NCBI GenBank assembly: GCA_026122225.1
Contig: JANEZZ010000522.1
Coordinates: 620,001 to 684,000, forward strand
DNA length: 64,000 bases
DNA from: Heloderma charlesbogerti
Lineage: Eukaryota > Chordata > Lepidosauria > Squamata > Helodermatidae
Direction of reading: 5' to 3'
Part shown: positions 44,458 to 54,768 of the stretch, in pieces
How the letters are laid out: every line of letters begins with the position of its first letter
How positions within the stretch are numbered: the first letter of the stretch is position 1
Notes under the pieces: model-generated
Databases searched by the model: none
Told to the model about the DNA's origin: nothing
The model's input: only the letters and a program-made list of their open reading frames with translations
Position numbers and translations under genes: made by a program

Positions 44458-44950
44458 TCCAGATTTCCTAAGAAATCTACCTTCCCCTTCCAGCTCAGGG
44501 CAGCTCCCACTGGTTCCTGCTTTGGCCTGCCCATCCTCCTCCCAGAGCGTTGTACATCATCTGGCACCCACCCAGATCCACTTTTAGCCATACAGACGAG
44601 GGGTGAAGGAGAGTACAATCCCCGATTGGAAAGAGATTGTCCCCCCATACACACAGCACACCTGAGCAGCTTTTCCAGAGAGTGCCTTTTGGGGGGTGGG
44701 GGGTGGGGAGCAAAGATAGCAGTGTTGCCCATAAAATTTTTTCCAAAATCCATATTGCTTTATTAAGCCAAACAGAAGAGCACAATCCTGCCCCCAAATG
44801 TGCACGCTTTCGAGATCCCCAGATCTCTTCTTCAGGCAAGGTATTATAAAGGGGGGGGGAGGGAAAAATCGACTCCCACCCTCCTCATACGGTTCTAGGC
44901 CAAACGTTCAACAATGAAGAAATCCCCACGCGCTTACAACCTGAGGCAAC
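44458..44950. repeat. Direct repeat copy B (partner of 41793-42297), abutting the CpG island
   Basis: Colinear with copy A and ending in CCTGAGGCAA exactly where the GC-rich block begins. On the minus strand it contains an AATAAA (near 44760). It may be two copies of one interspersed element or a local duplication next to the promoter. A G-rich low-complexity insertion near 44690-44708 differs between copies. Confidence 0.85.
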
Positions 44951-45600
44951 CCCCCGCCCCCGTGCAGTTCCGTTTCCCAAGTCCCCCCCCGGGGGCGGTC
45001 TCCGGTGGAGACGGGCTCTCCGACGCCACTGCCCTGGGCTGGCCGGTGGCCCGTGTCGCGGTTTACCTGGAAGCCCAAGTTGGGGCAGGGCACTTGGCAC
45101 AGCCGGAGTCCCCAGGCCCTGCGCCACCGCCGCCAGCAGCAGCCAAGCAAGCGCCGTGGCGGGGGGGACGCGCTGGAATTAGCAGCTCCTTGCGGCGAGC
45201 GCTTAATCGGATTGCGGGACAGGCGGGTTCGCGCGCGGCGCGGGCTGCTGCAAGGCCGGAGTTCCGCTTCTTCTCTCCCCGCGGGCGCCTCCCTACGCCC
45301 TGCTCCTCGCCGCAGAGTTGGAGCGCCGCCGCAGCAGCTGCCCTCCCCGGCTCCGCGCGGCGGAGGTGGGGTTGGGCCTGGCAGGATGTGCATGCGGCGG
45401 CTCAGATTGAGCCTGGGCGGGAGGGCGGGGGAATTAAAGGCGCCGTCGCTGGGGCGCCTCTGCGGAGAACTCGCTCCGGATTCCTGCTTGCCTGTCGTCA
45501 CGAAGCTCTCCGCGCTCTCTTTTGCCATCCGCCCAATTTAGAGAGCTCGCGGGTTTACTCACGGGCAGAAGGAAGACCCAAGTGGCCAAACTAGGTAAAG
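44951..45600. promoter_or_regulatory. CpG island, candidate CAPN11 promoter and first exon
   Basis: About 650 bp dense in CpG, with GC-box-like GGGCGGGAGGGCGGGG near 45416-45431. It stands out from the AT-rich flanks. On the minus strand, CTTCCAG|GTAAAC (exon end 45067) and TGCCC|GTGAGT (exon end near 45563) are possible first-exon donors leading toward 29691. On the plus strand CTAG|GTAAAG at about 45594 is a possible donor, so divergent transcription is possible. Assignment to CAPN11 is inferred. Confidence 0.6.
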
Positions 45601-45804
45601 TTACCCCCCCGCCGCCGCGGAATAATAACCGAACTTTGGTCCCCAGCGCACAATCCCCCCCCCACGCAAAGATGAATCCCCTCTAAAGTGGCCAGGTGGC
45701 CTATTTTAAAGTCCTCTATTTGAAGGGCTGTCGGAGGGCAATCCTCTATTTTGAACGTGCGTTCTGTCTGAAGGGCTTCCAGTCTAAGTCTCCGGCTATT
45801 GGTC

Positions 45805-46250
45805 ACTTGTTGTTGCTGTCGTTCAGTCGTGTCCAGCTCTTCGTGACCCCGTGGACCACAGCACGCCAGGCCTTCCTGTCCTGCGCTCTCTCCCGGAGCG
45901 TGCTCAAGTCCATATTCATTGCATCGGTGATGCTATCTAGCCATCTCATCCTCTGCCGTCCCCTTCTCCTTTTGCCTTCAGTGTTTCCAGCATCAGGGTC
46001 TTTTCCAGGGAGTTTTCTCTTCGCATTAGGTGACCAAAATATTTGAGCTTCAGCTTCAGTATCTGTCCTTCCAATGAGCAGTCAGGGTTGATTTCCTTTA
46101 GGATGGACTGATTTGACCTCCGTGCAGTCCAGGGGACTCGTAAGAGTCTTCTCCAGCACCACAGTTCAAAGGCATCAATTCTTCGGCGCTCAGCCTTCCT
46201 TATAGTCCAGCTCTCACTGCATAAATCTCTAAACCCACCTTGATTCATGA
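45805..46250 (-). mobile_element. BovB (RTE-clade) LINE, 3' portion
   Basis: The minus frame encodes the BovB C-terminal region: RIDAFELWCWRRLLRVPWTA, RRSNQSILKEINPDCSLEGQ and ILKLKLKYFGHLMRRENSLE are almost word-for-word the ruminant/squamate BovB text. It ends toward 45805 in the complement of TTGTTGTTGCTGTCGTTCAG. The end of the frame is disrupted and the 5' part is missing. Confidence 0.93.
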
Positions 46251-46257
46251 AAACACC

Positions 46258-46283
46258 TAGGGTGCTTCCAGATAGAGGGCTCC
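46258..46283. repeat. Terminal piece of the GGGTGCTTCCAGATGGAGG family joined to BovB
   Basis: AGGGTGCTTCCAGATAGAGG lies directly after the BovB text ...CATGAAAACACCT. The identical junction recurs at 49142. Confidence 0.75.
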
Positions 46284-46284
46284 T

Positions 46285-46420
46285 AGTTGTTGTTGTCATT
46301 GTTCAGTCATGTCCGGCTCTTTGTGACCCCGTGGACCACAGCACGCCAGGCCTTCCTGTCCTGCGCTCTCTCCTGGAGCGTGCTCAAGTCCATGTTCATC
46401 ACATGGCTGATGCTATCCTA
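46285..46420 (-). mobile_element. Second BovB LINE 3' end
   Basis: TTGTTGTTGTCATTGTTCAG, GTGACCCCGTGGACCACAGC and CTGGAGCGTGCTCAAG repeat the terminal 130 bp of the copy at 45805. Same orientation. Confidence 0.9.
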
Positions 46421-46425
46421 TTGGT

Positions 46426-48256
46426 CGGTATAGAAGTGTAATACATAGATATATACATGCATACATCCAGTTTAAACCATCTCAAGGAAGAACTGGGCCT
46501 TGAAGCTGCCCATCAATACTGACCACCAGAACACCGAGCAGGAAACACCTCACCTAGTCAGTCTTCCCTACCATGATGAGCTGTATTGTGTTACCACTTA
46601 AATTATAGCAATTCTTTCTCAATTTGCACCTCTATGCATTTGTACATTCAACATTTAATGCAAATCCATGCCCACGTTTGCCCTCTTTTGTGGCAATGAG
46701 TAAGTTGCCACCCTAAGTCCCTCCCCTCCCCTGCAAGCCATAAACCTGCACCCAAGGACCATCAGTTCTTGCACTATATTTAGTGCCAGTGGTAGGACAG
46801 GATGATTAAATACTTGCTGATACACATGGACGACTATGGGCCCTCAAAAGTTTTGCAAGGGTGGTAGAGATGCCTCACACCCAAGGGCAAAATTAGGGAA
46901 GGGGCCATCACCTTTCCGTGTGTATGTCAGATCATATGTGGTTATTCCCCAGAAGTCTGGCAGGGGCAGCCCAAGACAATTTGGTGCTTGAGGCAAAAGA
47001 CAAAATGGTGACACCCTCCATTCCAGGTACAAAAGCTGACTGGACTGGCGGTTGGATCTTACTTCAACACTGGCAACAGGACAGCATCCTCCATCACACC
47101 TGGAGGCAAGAGGCTAGCTTAGGGGGGCGTAGGACAGGCTGTCCTACAAGAAAGGGAAATGACAGGGATGGGGGAGGGCCCAGGAGGAATGGCTGGGGGA
47201 CTGCTGCTGCTGTCCCCTAGCAACTGCTGCCTGAGGTGGTTTCTTCACTGCCTAATGTTAGGGCCAGCCCTGACTTCTGATCAGCTCACTGATTCTACTA
47301 CACCGAATGACTAACTCTTGTTATAAAACAGTTCATCTGGACCTGTGTATCAGGTGCGCGTGCCAAACACAAATCTCTTTGCTTAAAATAAGAAAGTGCA
47401 CGCCGTGTTCCCATTCCCTACTGCAACTAAGCCTGTAACTAAGCCTAAGCATGAGTTAATGGAGACAATCACATATTCTTTCCCTTTTTACTCCTGCTGC
47501 CTCTGTTTCCCTCTCCTTCCTGTGCATCAAATTTTCGATTAGAAGCTCCTCAGGGTAGAGACCTGTACTCTTGTAAAGTGCCAAGTAGAGGCAGCAGGAA
47601 AAGAATATGTAAACAGGGAAAGAAGATGTGACTGTTTCTGTTAACACACGCTGAGGCTTGGTTGTATGGTTTTTATGCTGTATACACTGTCTTGAGAGGG
47701 GTTTACCCTTTTAAAGGTAGCCTAAGATAATTGTAAGTAAATAAAATGTACACTGATGTCTATATACATAAAAACTAAATAAAAAATAATGTTTGATCTG
47801 TTTTGACATTATCCTATGAGGTTAAAATGTAACAACAAATACACTTAAAAGTACACAGGATTTCCCCCTCCATTTTAATCATGAATGTAACCAAGAATGG
47901 GCATTTAAACTTTGCTAAGAAACTCCTCCTACCCCTACCCAGAAATCTGAAATGCTGTTCTTATCCATCTTTAACCATCTCATTTTGGGAGAGAAAATGC
48001 TTTTGGTTGCTGCTTCCGTAAGGGTGCAATCCTATACATGTTTAGACAGAAAAAGGTCCTACAACTCCCAGCAATCCCCAGCCAGCCTCAAGGGCTTGAG
48101 TTGATGGTTACATAACAGGAGCACTAAGGGGTGGTGGGACACGGTGTTTCCATGCTTCTCTAAAGTGATCTTCCATCCATCCATGGAAAGCCTGATTCTA
48201 TGCATGTGTTCTTAGAATTAAGTCCCACTGAGTTCAATGAGATCTCCTCACAACAT
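46426..48256. other. Intergenic stretch
   Basis: 1.8 kb with no gene. It contains a half copy of the TTTAGACAGAAAAAGG element near 48024-48085, and otherwise unrecognised sequence. Confidence 0.6.
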
Positions 48257-48470
48257 AGGGTGCTCCCAGATGGAGGGGTTCCTAGTGCTAGCAGTCAAAA
48301 GGTCTTGTGCAGCTGTTCCATCTTTTAAAGGATTTTTTGTGGAAAGAAAAAAAGACAGAAGGAGCAGCGGGAAAACATGGGAGGGTTAGAGTGGAAGATG
48401 ACCCCCTGTGAAATTCCATGAATCAAGTAGGGCAATTGTAGGATAAAAGCCTCATCTAGAGAAGCACCCT
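48257..48470. repeat. Nonautonomous DNA element, GGGTGCTTCCAGATGGAGG family
   Basis: 214 bp. Starts AGGGTGCTCCCAGATGGAGG and ends CCTCATCTAGAGAAGCACCC, giving imperfect terminal inverted repeats. The centre holds GGAAAACATGGGAGGGTTAG and GGAAGATGA. Confidence 0.8.
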
Positions 48471-49027
48471 AAGTGTGCGTGGGATTGCAATATGAGTTGC
48501 ATACTCCTGGTTAGGAGATGAGCACATCATTCAGTCCCATTGTCTTTCCACTGCTCTCATCCCAGCTCCATTTGTAACGTGTGTGTATTGCTGCAGTTGT
48601 ATGTACATAGAGCCTCTATTTATTACAACTTGGGATGCTTATCTTTATGGGATTGTGAAAATCACTGGGAGTATATCTGATTGGGTGTGAATGCCTTGAT
48701 GAGCATGGAGGGATGCTGTGCCTGCCTGGGGTCGGGGTGCTAGATGTCCAAGGGAGATGAGTGGGGTGTTTCATGCATAGGGAAAGTAAACACTGAAGAA
48801 TGTGGCTTGGGGAGTTTGGCCTGGAAACTCTCCCTCTCTGTTTGTTGAAAGTCACCTGAATCTCTCCTTTTATTTATTTTCCTTGTATTTGAGTAGATGA
48901 ATGCATAGTACCTGGTTACAGGCACAATAGAGATGACAAAAGTAGAGGAGAGGGTGTAGCAGCAGGAAAGGAGAGAAGCTGCTGGCTTTTCAGAAGCAGG
49001 TTTATCCTGGACTGTTTGGTTTACATG

Positions 49028-49141
49028 TCATGCTTCTCCAGCACCACAGTTCGAAGGCATCAATTCTTCGGCGCTCAGCCTTCCTTATAGTCCAGCTCTC
49101 ACTGCATAAATCTCTAAACCCACCTTGATTCATGAAAACAC
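49028..49141 (-). mobile_element. BovB LINE fragment (third copy)
   Basis: A short piece, CATCAATTCTTCGGCGCTCA, CTTCCTTATAGTCCAGCTC and ACCCACCTTGATTCATGAAA, identical or nearly so to 46150-46257. It is followed by the same TIR piece as the first copy. Confidence 0.9.
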
Positions 49142-49262
49142 CTAGGGTGCTTCCAGATAGAGGGCTGGCATGGCAGGATTTGGTATGTGCCATGTGGCAT
49201 CTAACCAAACTGGCTGGGGATGGTGGGAGTTGTAGTCCAACACGCCTGGCAGGCACCAGGTC
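49142..49262. repeat. TIR piece joined to the right half of a palindromic element
   Basis: AGGGTGCTTCCAGATAGAGG (49145 onward) is followed at about 49203 by the palindrome right half GGCTGGGGATGGTGGGAG, TTGTAGTCCAACACGCC and GGCACCAGGT. Confidence 0.65.
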
Positions 49263-49448
49263 ATTGTTCGCCCTTAGCTCAACTGGGAGCGCAATAACCA
49301 GTCATCAACATTCTTTGCCTGACAAAGGATGTGGCCAGGCCAGGCTTGGCTGCTGACCATTACAGAACATTCTGGGCCCTTAACCAGTCCAAATGCTTTA
49401 ACAGCATTAGAAAAAAAGATTCTTTAAAAGATTGTCCCACCTAGGAGA

Positions 49449-49470
49449 AGGAGGGAGGGAGGGAGGGAGG
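49449..49470. repeat. (GGGA)n microsatellite
   Basis: About five GGGA units. Confidence 0.85.
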
Positions 49471-50052
49471 CTGGCATACCACCAAGGCCATTAGGGTAGA
49501 GGCAGGGGGTGGGGTGGGGTGACTGAGGCTTGCATATAAGCCACCCAATGGTCTGGTGGTCTGACATGCCATTTGTTCTTTTCAGGCAGACCTAAAACTA
49601 TTTTGATTCCTTTCAACAGATATTACTGAATCTGGCCTAATTTGAAATGAAACCACCCCACTTCCTTTTTCTGTCCCACTCTCAGTATTGAAACTGCCCC
49701 TCCTGTTTGGCACTTCCAGCATTGTGGTTACTTGAAAGGCCATTAGCCTCCCTGCAGAACACTAAAAAGCTGTTAAACAGGCAGTAGAAAAATGTATAAT
49801 TGCCTTAGCCCTAACCAGCTATGTATGCCCATGCAGGCAGTGTTGGCTCCAGGTTTCTTGCAGGGTGGGGGGCCTCAGGTAAGGCACTCTCAACATGGGC
49901 TCACCTTCTTCTGAGGGTCCTCATGCTGTTCACCACCTTTGCTGCCACCTGCTTGCTCACCAGGGAGAGAGTTGGTAAGTAAGTAGATAGTGGCAGCCAG
50001 CCAGCCAAGTCTTCTTTCCCTTCCATTCTGCACCTCACCTCACCTCACTTCA

Positions 50053-50079
50053 CCACACACACACACACACACACACACA
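50053..50079. repeat. (CA)13 microsatellite
   Basis: Uninterrupted AC dinucleotides. Confidence 0.92.
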
Positions 50080-50287
50080 GCCTGTAGCCAGTTCTCATTG
50101 GGTTGTTTGGTAGAGGTGGGGTTACTCCTTTAGGTTTTTGCCCTTGAAGATTTTTTTCCACTTCTGCAAACTTTGGGGATCCTCCAGGCATTCTGATACC
50201 TCCCTTTTGTTTCTCAGCAGCCTCATTTTTGCTATATAGCTGCCATAATTCAGCACCTGAGTTCACTGTTCATATACAGTATATACC

Positions 50288-50330
50288 AGCCATCCGCAAC
50301 CTGGTGCCGTCCAGATGTGTTGGACTGTGT
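50288..50330. repeat. Palindromic DNA element, left fragment
   Basis: CCAGCCATCCGCAACCTGG, TGCCGTCCAGATGTGTTGG: the family's left end only. Confidence 0.6.
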
Positions 50331-50483
50331 AGCATACACCTGTTATTGTGATGTATGTGCTTGTATTGTTTTATATAACCCAGGTAAGTGAGGGTTAATA
50401 GAGTGTTGGGGAGGGAGGGAAAGGTGGGAGGGGCTTGTGTGTGTGTGTGAGGAGACTGAGTTTATAAAAGGCAGGAGCAGATG

Positions 50484-50600
50484 GGGTGCAATCCTATGTG
50501 TGTTTAGAGAGAACTAAGCCCTACAACTTCCAGCATTCCCCTGGGGAATGCTGGAAGCTGTAGGGCTTAGTTCTCTCTAAACACACATAGGATTGCACCC
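50484..50600. repeat. Near-perfect 117-bp foldback (58-bp arms, 1-nt centre)
   Basis: 50484-50541 is complementary to 50543-50600 with one mismatched pair. Each arm reads GGGTGCAATCCTATGTGTGT then TTAGAGAGAACTAAGCC. Single arms of related text occur at 23815 and 48024, and a shorter foldback at 51277-51365. Confidence 0.9.
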
Positions 50601-50744
50601 TTAGTTGGTCAGACAGGGTTTGGAGATAGAGATGGGTTTTAGGGTTTGATAAAGCAACATCTAGTTAGTGGGGTTTGTGTGTAGGATTTAGAAGGGGTAG
50701 AGTAGGCAGGGTAAGACTGAAAACTGAGTGATTGATTATATAAC

Positions 50745-51180
50745 ATCTCTTGTATTAAGACTCCCTCTCTCATAATACTAGAACCCAGGGTCATACCATG
50801 AAGCTGATTGGTGGGCGATTCAGGACAGATAAAAGGAAATATTTTTTCACATAGCACACAAACTATGGAATTTGCTACTACAAGATATAGTGATGGCCAC
50901 CAATTTGGATGGCTTTAAAAAGGGGTTAGAGAAATTCCTGGAGAAAAAGGCTATCAGTGGCTACTAGTCCTGATGGCTAAATGCTACCTCCAGGAGCAGA
51001 GGCAGTATGCATGCCTATGGACACCAGTTGCTGGAGAACATAGGCAGGAGGATGCTATTGCACTCATGTCCTTTTTGTGGATTCCTGGTTGACAACTGGT
51101 TGGCCACTGTGGGAACAGAATGCTGGACTAGATGGACCCTTGGCTTGATCCAGCACGGCTCTTCCTATGTTCTGATGTAA
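50745..51180 (+). mobile_element. CR1/L3-like LINE 3' end
   Basis: The forward-oriented, longest tail in the window: GGCTTTAAAAAGGGGTTAGA, GAGAAAAAGGCTATCAGTGG, GCACTCATGTCC, GGTTGGCCACTGTGGGAACA and GGACTAGATGGACCCTTGG. Ends TTCCTATGTTCTGATGTA. No reverse transcriptase remains. Confidence 0.8.
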
Positions 51181-51276
51181 TGTGTCGAAGAGATGTGTGT
51201 GCACTCTTTTTGTGCTTCATCCATGCCAGCAACACACTTTCATTTTTGCCGTTGAGCTTTGAATATCAGTTAAAGC

Positions 51277-51365
51277 CACAATCCTATGCATGTTTAGACA
51301 GAAAAAGGGGTACGCTGGGAGTTGTAGACCTTTCTTTGGTCTTAACATGCATAGGATTGTGCCGT
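51277..51365. repeat. Foldback related to 50484-50600
   Basis: CACAATCCTATGCATGTT at the left mirrors AACATGCATAGGATTGTG at the right (18-bp exact arms). The middle is partly paired (TAGACAGAAAAAG and its relatives). Confidence 0.8.
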
Positions 51366-51574
51366 AAATGGTTTTTCAGGAGTGTCTTCTAAAATCTGAG
51401 AGCTCCACCACTCAAACTGCATTCTGTGTAGAGATATATGTACTTTTAGTGTAACTTTCATGCATGGATACTATTGGGTAGTGCCCATCATCGATGACAC
51501 TATAGACACACATGGGCACTCAGGTATCCTATTCATAAGAGGGGGAGATAACAAAAAGCTACTTCCTTGTAGCG

Positions 51575-52000
51575 CTGACTTATTTATTTATTATTTATTA
51601 TTTATCATTTAATTGCATTTATATACTGCCCAACAGCCAAGGCTCTCTCGGCAGTTCACCATAAAAGTTCATATTAAAACCATAAAATACAACATGATAA
51701 AACATAAAACTTTAAAAGTAGCATGTAAAAGCAAGTAAACCCTAACAGCGGTTACAACCTAGGGAAAGCCTGGGTGAAAAGGTGCATTTTTAGGAAGCGC
51801 TTGAAAGACGCCACATTTTCTGCCTCCCGAACTGCACGGGGGAAGGTTTTCTGGAGGGTGGGTGCCGCTACAGAGAAGGCCCACTGTCAGGGTTCTTCAT
51901 GGCGACATTCGTTTTGGAATGACCAGCAAGGCCTCCCCTAATGATCTTAGATGTTGCCTGGGTATATATAAGGGAAGGTGGTCTGCTAGGTATCCTTACC
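51575..52000. repeat. Old interspersed repeat, unclassified (related to 11758-12325)
   Basis: A TTATTTATTATTTATTATTT start, then ATACTGCCCAACAGCCAAGG, AAAGCCTGGGTGAAAAGG, CTACAGAGAAGGCCC and ATGACCAGCAAGGCCTCC in the same order as the intron 10 copy. Confidence 0.6.
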
Positions 52001-52269
52001 CTTTCAAGAATAAGTTCTTGTTTTTGTTTTATTCATTTTCTTTCATATGTATGGTCTTCCTCACCATTTAATGTTATGCCACTACGTTTCTCTTTTCCTT
52101 CATGCGGGATGGGGCTGCATTTGGCTGAGCTTGAATCCACTCCAACCATATATGGAGCTGAGCTCCTGTGCACCTGTGTTATGACCAGCCACCAATGACA
52201 ATGGCTGCATGTATGAAACAGGCCTTAGCTTACCATCCAGTAACCACTGCATAACCCTCATATAAGCAT

Positions 52270-52512
52270 GTCAATATTTATTTACTTTCCCCAAGGAGCT
52301 TGGTTCCTCCCCCCACTTCTCATTTATCCTCACAACAAGCCTGTGAGGTAGCTTAGGCTGAGACTGGGTTTGTTTGTGCTCATGATTGACCAGACGTTGC
52401 CTGTGAGTCAGTGATTGGCCCAAGGTCACCCAGTGAGCTTCATGGCTGAGTAGGGATTTGAACCCAGGTCTCTCCTTGGTCCTAGTCTGACACACTTAAC
52501 AATTATACCATA
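52270..52512 (-). repeat. MIR-type CORE-SINE
   Basis: Plus text CCTCACAACAAGCCTGTGAG, GGCCCAAGGTCACCCAGTG, AGCTTCATGGCTGAG and GGATTTGAACCCAGGTC is the reverse of the MIR core and B-box regions, as in the copy at 15296. Confidence 0.85.
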
Positions 52513-52522
52513 GAATAGACCA

Positions 52523-52618
52523 GCTTTCCTGAACCCGGTGCCCTCCAGATGTGTTGAACTACAATCCCTATCATCCCCAATCAGCATGGCCATTGATGGG
52601 AGTTGTAGTCTGTGACAT
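52523..52618. repeat. Palindromic DNA element (TACAACTCCCAT family)
   Basis: CTTTCCTGAACCCGGTGCCC, AACTACAATCCCTATCATCC and GATGGGAGTTGTAGTC; the right end is clipped. Confidence 0.75.
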
Positions 52619-54165
52619 AACCTTCCCTCAGGTCTGTCTGCCTCCACTTTGGGTCATCTGTACCCACTGTCCCACAAGCTTTAGCCCCTAAATTCACCAG
52701 ATAAAAGATACACCCTGTGTTTAATTGGTTCTCTTTACCTAACCATGAGAAGTACCCAGGAAATATGAACACTACTGATAGCGCAGAAAGATGAACAAGA
52801 TGTGGGATTTTATAATTTAAAAAGAAATAAAAGTTTATTTAAGAACATAAGAATGCCTGATACTGGAGGTAGCATATGCCACATTGGGCTAACAATCAGT
52901 GGTGCGCTAAGGCTGGACCTAGGAACTGACATCTAGGACCTCCACAAATGGCCACCCAGAGAGTGGCAGATGATGAGGGGAATGGCAAAGAAGTCCAGCA
53001 TCTGCACCTGGGCTGACTTTGCTTGCCGCAGCATCCCCTCTTATTTCTAAAAACATTTTATAGTCAGGGGGACCACCAGCCAGGCATGTACATGGTTACA
53101 GATGCTCATTTTATTATTTTTACTTAAAAATACAAAAAAAGATCTCCACCCAGTAGAGCATGCTTTTCACTTACTGAAGACAAGACTGAAGGCAGAAGGA
53201 CCCACAAACAGGCAGCTGCTGAAGGCAGCTGCAGTAAAGGCCTGGCAAAGAATCTCGAGGGAGGAAACTCAGCATTGGGTCATGTCCATGGGTTCCAGAC
53301 TTCAGGCAGTCATTGACTGCAAAGGAGTTTCATCCAGGTATTAAAGGCGATCCTTAAGTTTGAAATGATGTTGGTTTGTTCCATTACGTATGAGCCACGA
53401 ACGATGGGGGTTTGTGTATGCCACTGGCTGTCCTTCCTGAATGGTTAGTGCCCCACTTTCATCAAGCCCCTTGAATTACAGCTGAAAGTCCTGACTTCGC
53501 TCCCATCTGGGTGTGTTTCCTTTCAACTTCAATGTGGTGGTGTAGAGGCCAGCTGCCAAAACTGTTACCCTTGTTCCAATATTTCTGGCCCTGGCTATAT
53601 ATTATTTTTCTACAACAAAAATGGTGCTTATTCCATTTTGAACATGTGTTTAGCATCTGGGCAGCAGAAGGAAACTCAAATGTTATTCCTGTGGTCACGT
53701 TGGTGTTATGATTGCAGTGAGTTTAGAATGTGGAACTGCACATACTCAGAGGTGGCAGATCTCTGTTTTACGAGAGCCGCACATATCGGGAAAGGAGCTG
53801 CAATTGGAAAGCACAGAATGGGGGTGGGGGAGATAAAAGTTAGTTGTGTGCTTCACAACTAAAATACGCACCGACGTTTAACAGTGCGCCCCATAAGACC
53901 ATTAAGTCCAGGGTCTAACATGCCCACGCTGCACCACACCGCTAACAATCCCCGGGGTGGCGGCGGTGAGGCGCAGCCTTTGAGGGCAAACGGCCGGTTC
54001 AACCTTTCTGCGCCTTTAAGAGCCCAGCCTCCTCCTCCTGCTGTTCAGGCGGCGGAGTCGCTTGCGTCTGCCTGGAATCTCGGCCCCTTCTCTGAGTCAG
54101 GCCTCAGCTATGCTGCCGACGGCACTCCGGGCCGGCAGCTGCCACACCCCGATGCAGTGGGGCCT

Positions 54166-54362
54166 GGTGGCTCCGATTTCGGCGGGGCCGTGCTTCCATT
54201 CTGGGTTTCGGTCAGAACCAGCCAGAAGTCTAAAGGAGCTATCCAAGGTCCTGAACCCTATCCCCAAAATAGGCCCAGCATCTTAGATGGCCCCTTTAGA
54301 GTTCTGCTGGTTCTGACTGAAACCCAGAATGGATGCAGAGCCCCACCGAAATCGGAGTCACC
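54166..54362. repeat. Long foldback inside the CpG-rich region
   Basis: Arms of about 85 bp: GGTGGCTCCGATTTCGG, TTCCATTCTGGGTTTCGGTC and AGAACCAGC at the left mirror GGTTCTGACTGAAACCCAGA, ATGGATGCAGAG and CCGAAATCGGAGTCACC at the right, with a few mismatches. Confidence 0.85.
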
Positions 54363-54642
54363 ACCCTCCACTGCCCTGATCGACCAAGGAGCGTAAGGGG
54401 GCGGAGGAAGCCGCTGTCGCTCCGGGTGTAGCTGTCCCTCGGGCTTAGCCTTGGTTCTGATTTGGCTCTTTGTTCCCCCCGTGCTAGGGAGGGCTGAGGC
54501 ATTTAGCGCAACGTGCTACACTGGCTCTGAGTAAAGCATGTGCAGAGTGCCTATTCTTCACCACCGAGCCGAGTAACTACATTGTTACTACGTAATTACT
54601 ACAACGCCCCCCTCCCCGGCCGCCCTCCCCATCCCGGATGGT

Positions 54643-54768
54643 TTAGGGCAGCTTACACCAAGCTGGTGCCTTCCATTTAGACTTGGCCCACAACGCCCAC
54701 CATCCCTGGCCAGATGATGGGAGTTGCAGTCCGACTTCATCTGGAGGGCAGCAGATTACGGGAGGCTG
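54643..54768. repeat. Palindromic DNA element (TACAACTCCCAT family)
   Basis: CAAGCTGGTGCCTTCC, CCACAACGCCCACCATCCC and GATGGGAGTTGCAGTCCGAC form the arms. Confidence 0.75.

Larger units (their letters stand above)
29692..44949 (-). other. CAPN11: Probable CAPN11 5'UTR intron (about 15 kb)
   Basis: No protein-coding exon is recognised here. It is filled with palindromic elements, foldbacks, a 5S/CR1 SINE, a diverged MIR and one copy of a 500-bp duplicated segment. Calling it an intron rests on the acceptor at 29692 and on the CpG island further right. Confidence 0.5.

Noticed and set aside
44908..45594. Overlapping open frames of 178-226 codons on both strands
   Set aside because: They coincide with the CpG island, where stop codons are rare. 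The peptides are Arg/Pro/Ala/Gly-rich with no domain, and both strands are open at once.
53884..54396. 170-codon plus-strand open frame
   Set aside because: It lies in the GC-rich block and crosses the foldback, so part of the protein is encoded by a palindrome. No recognisable domain.
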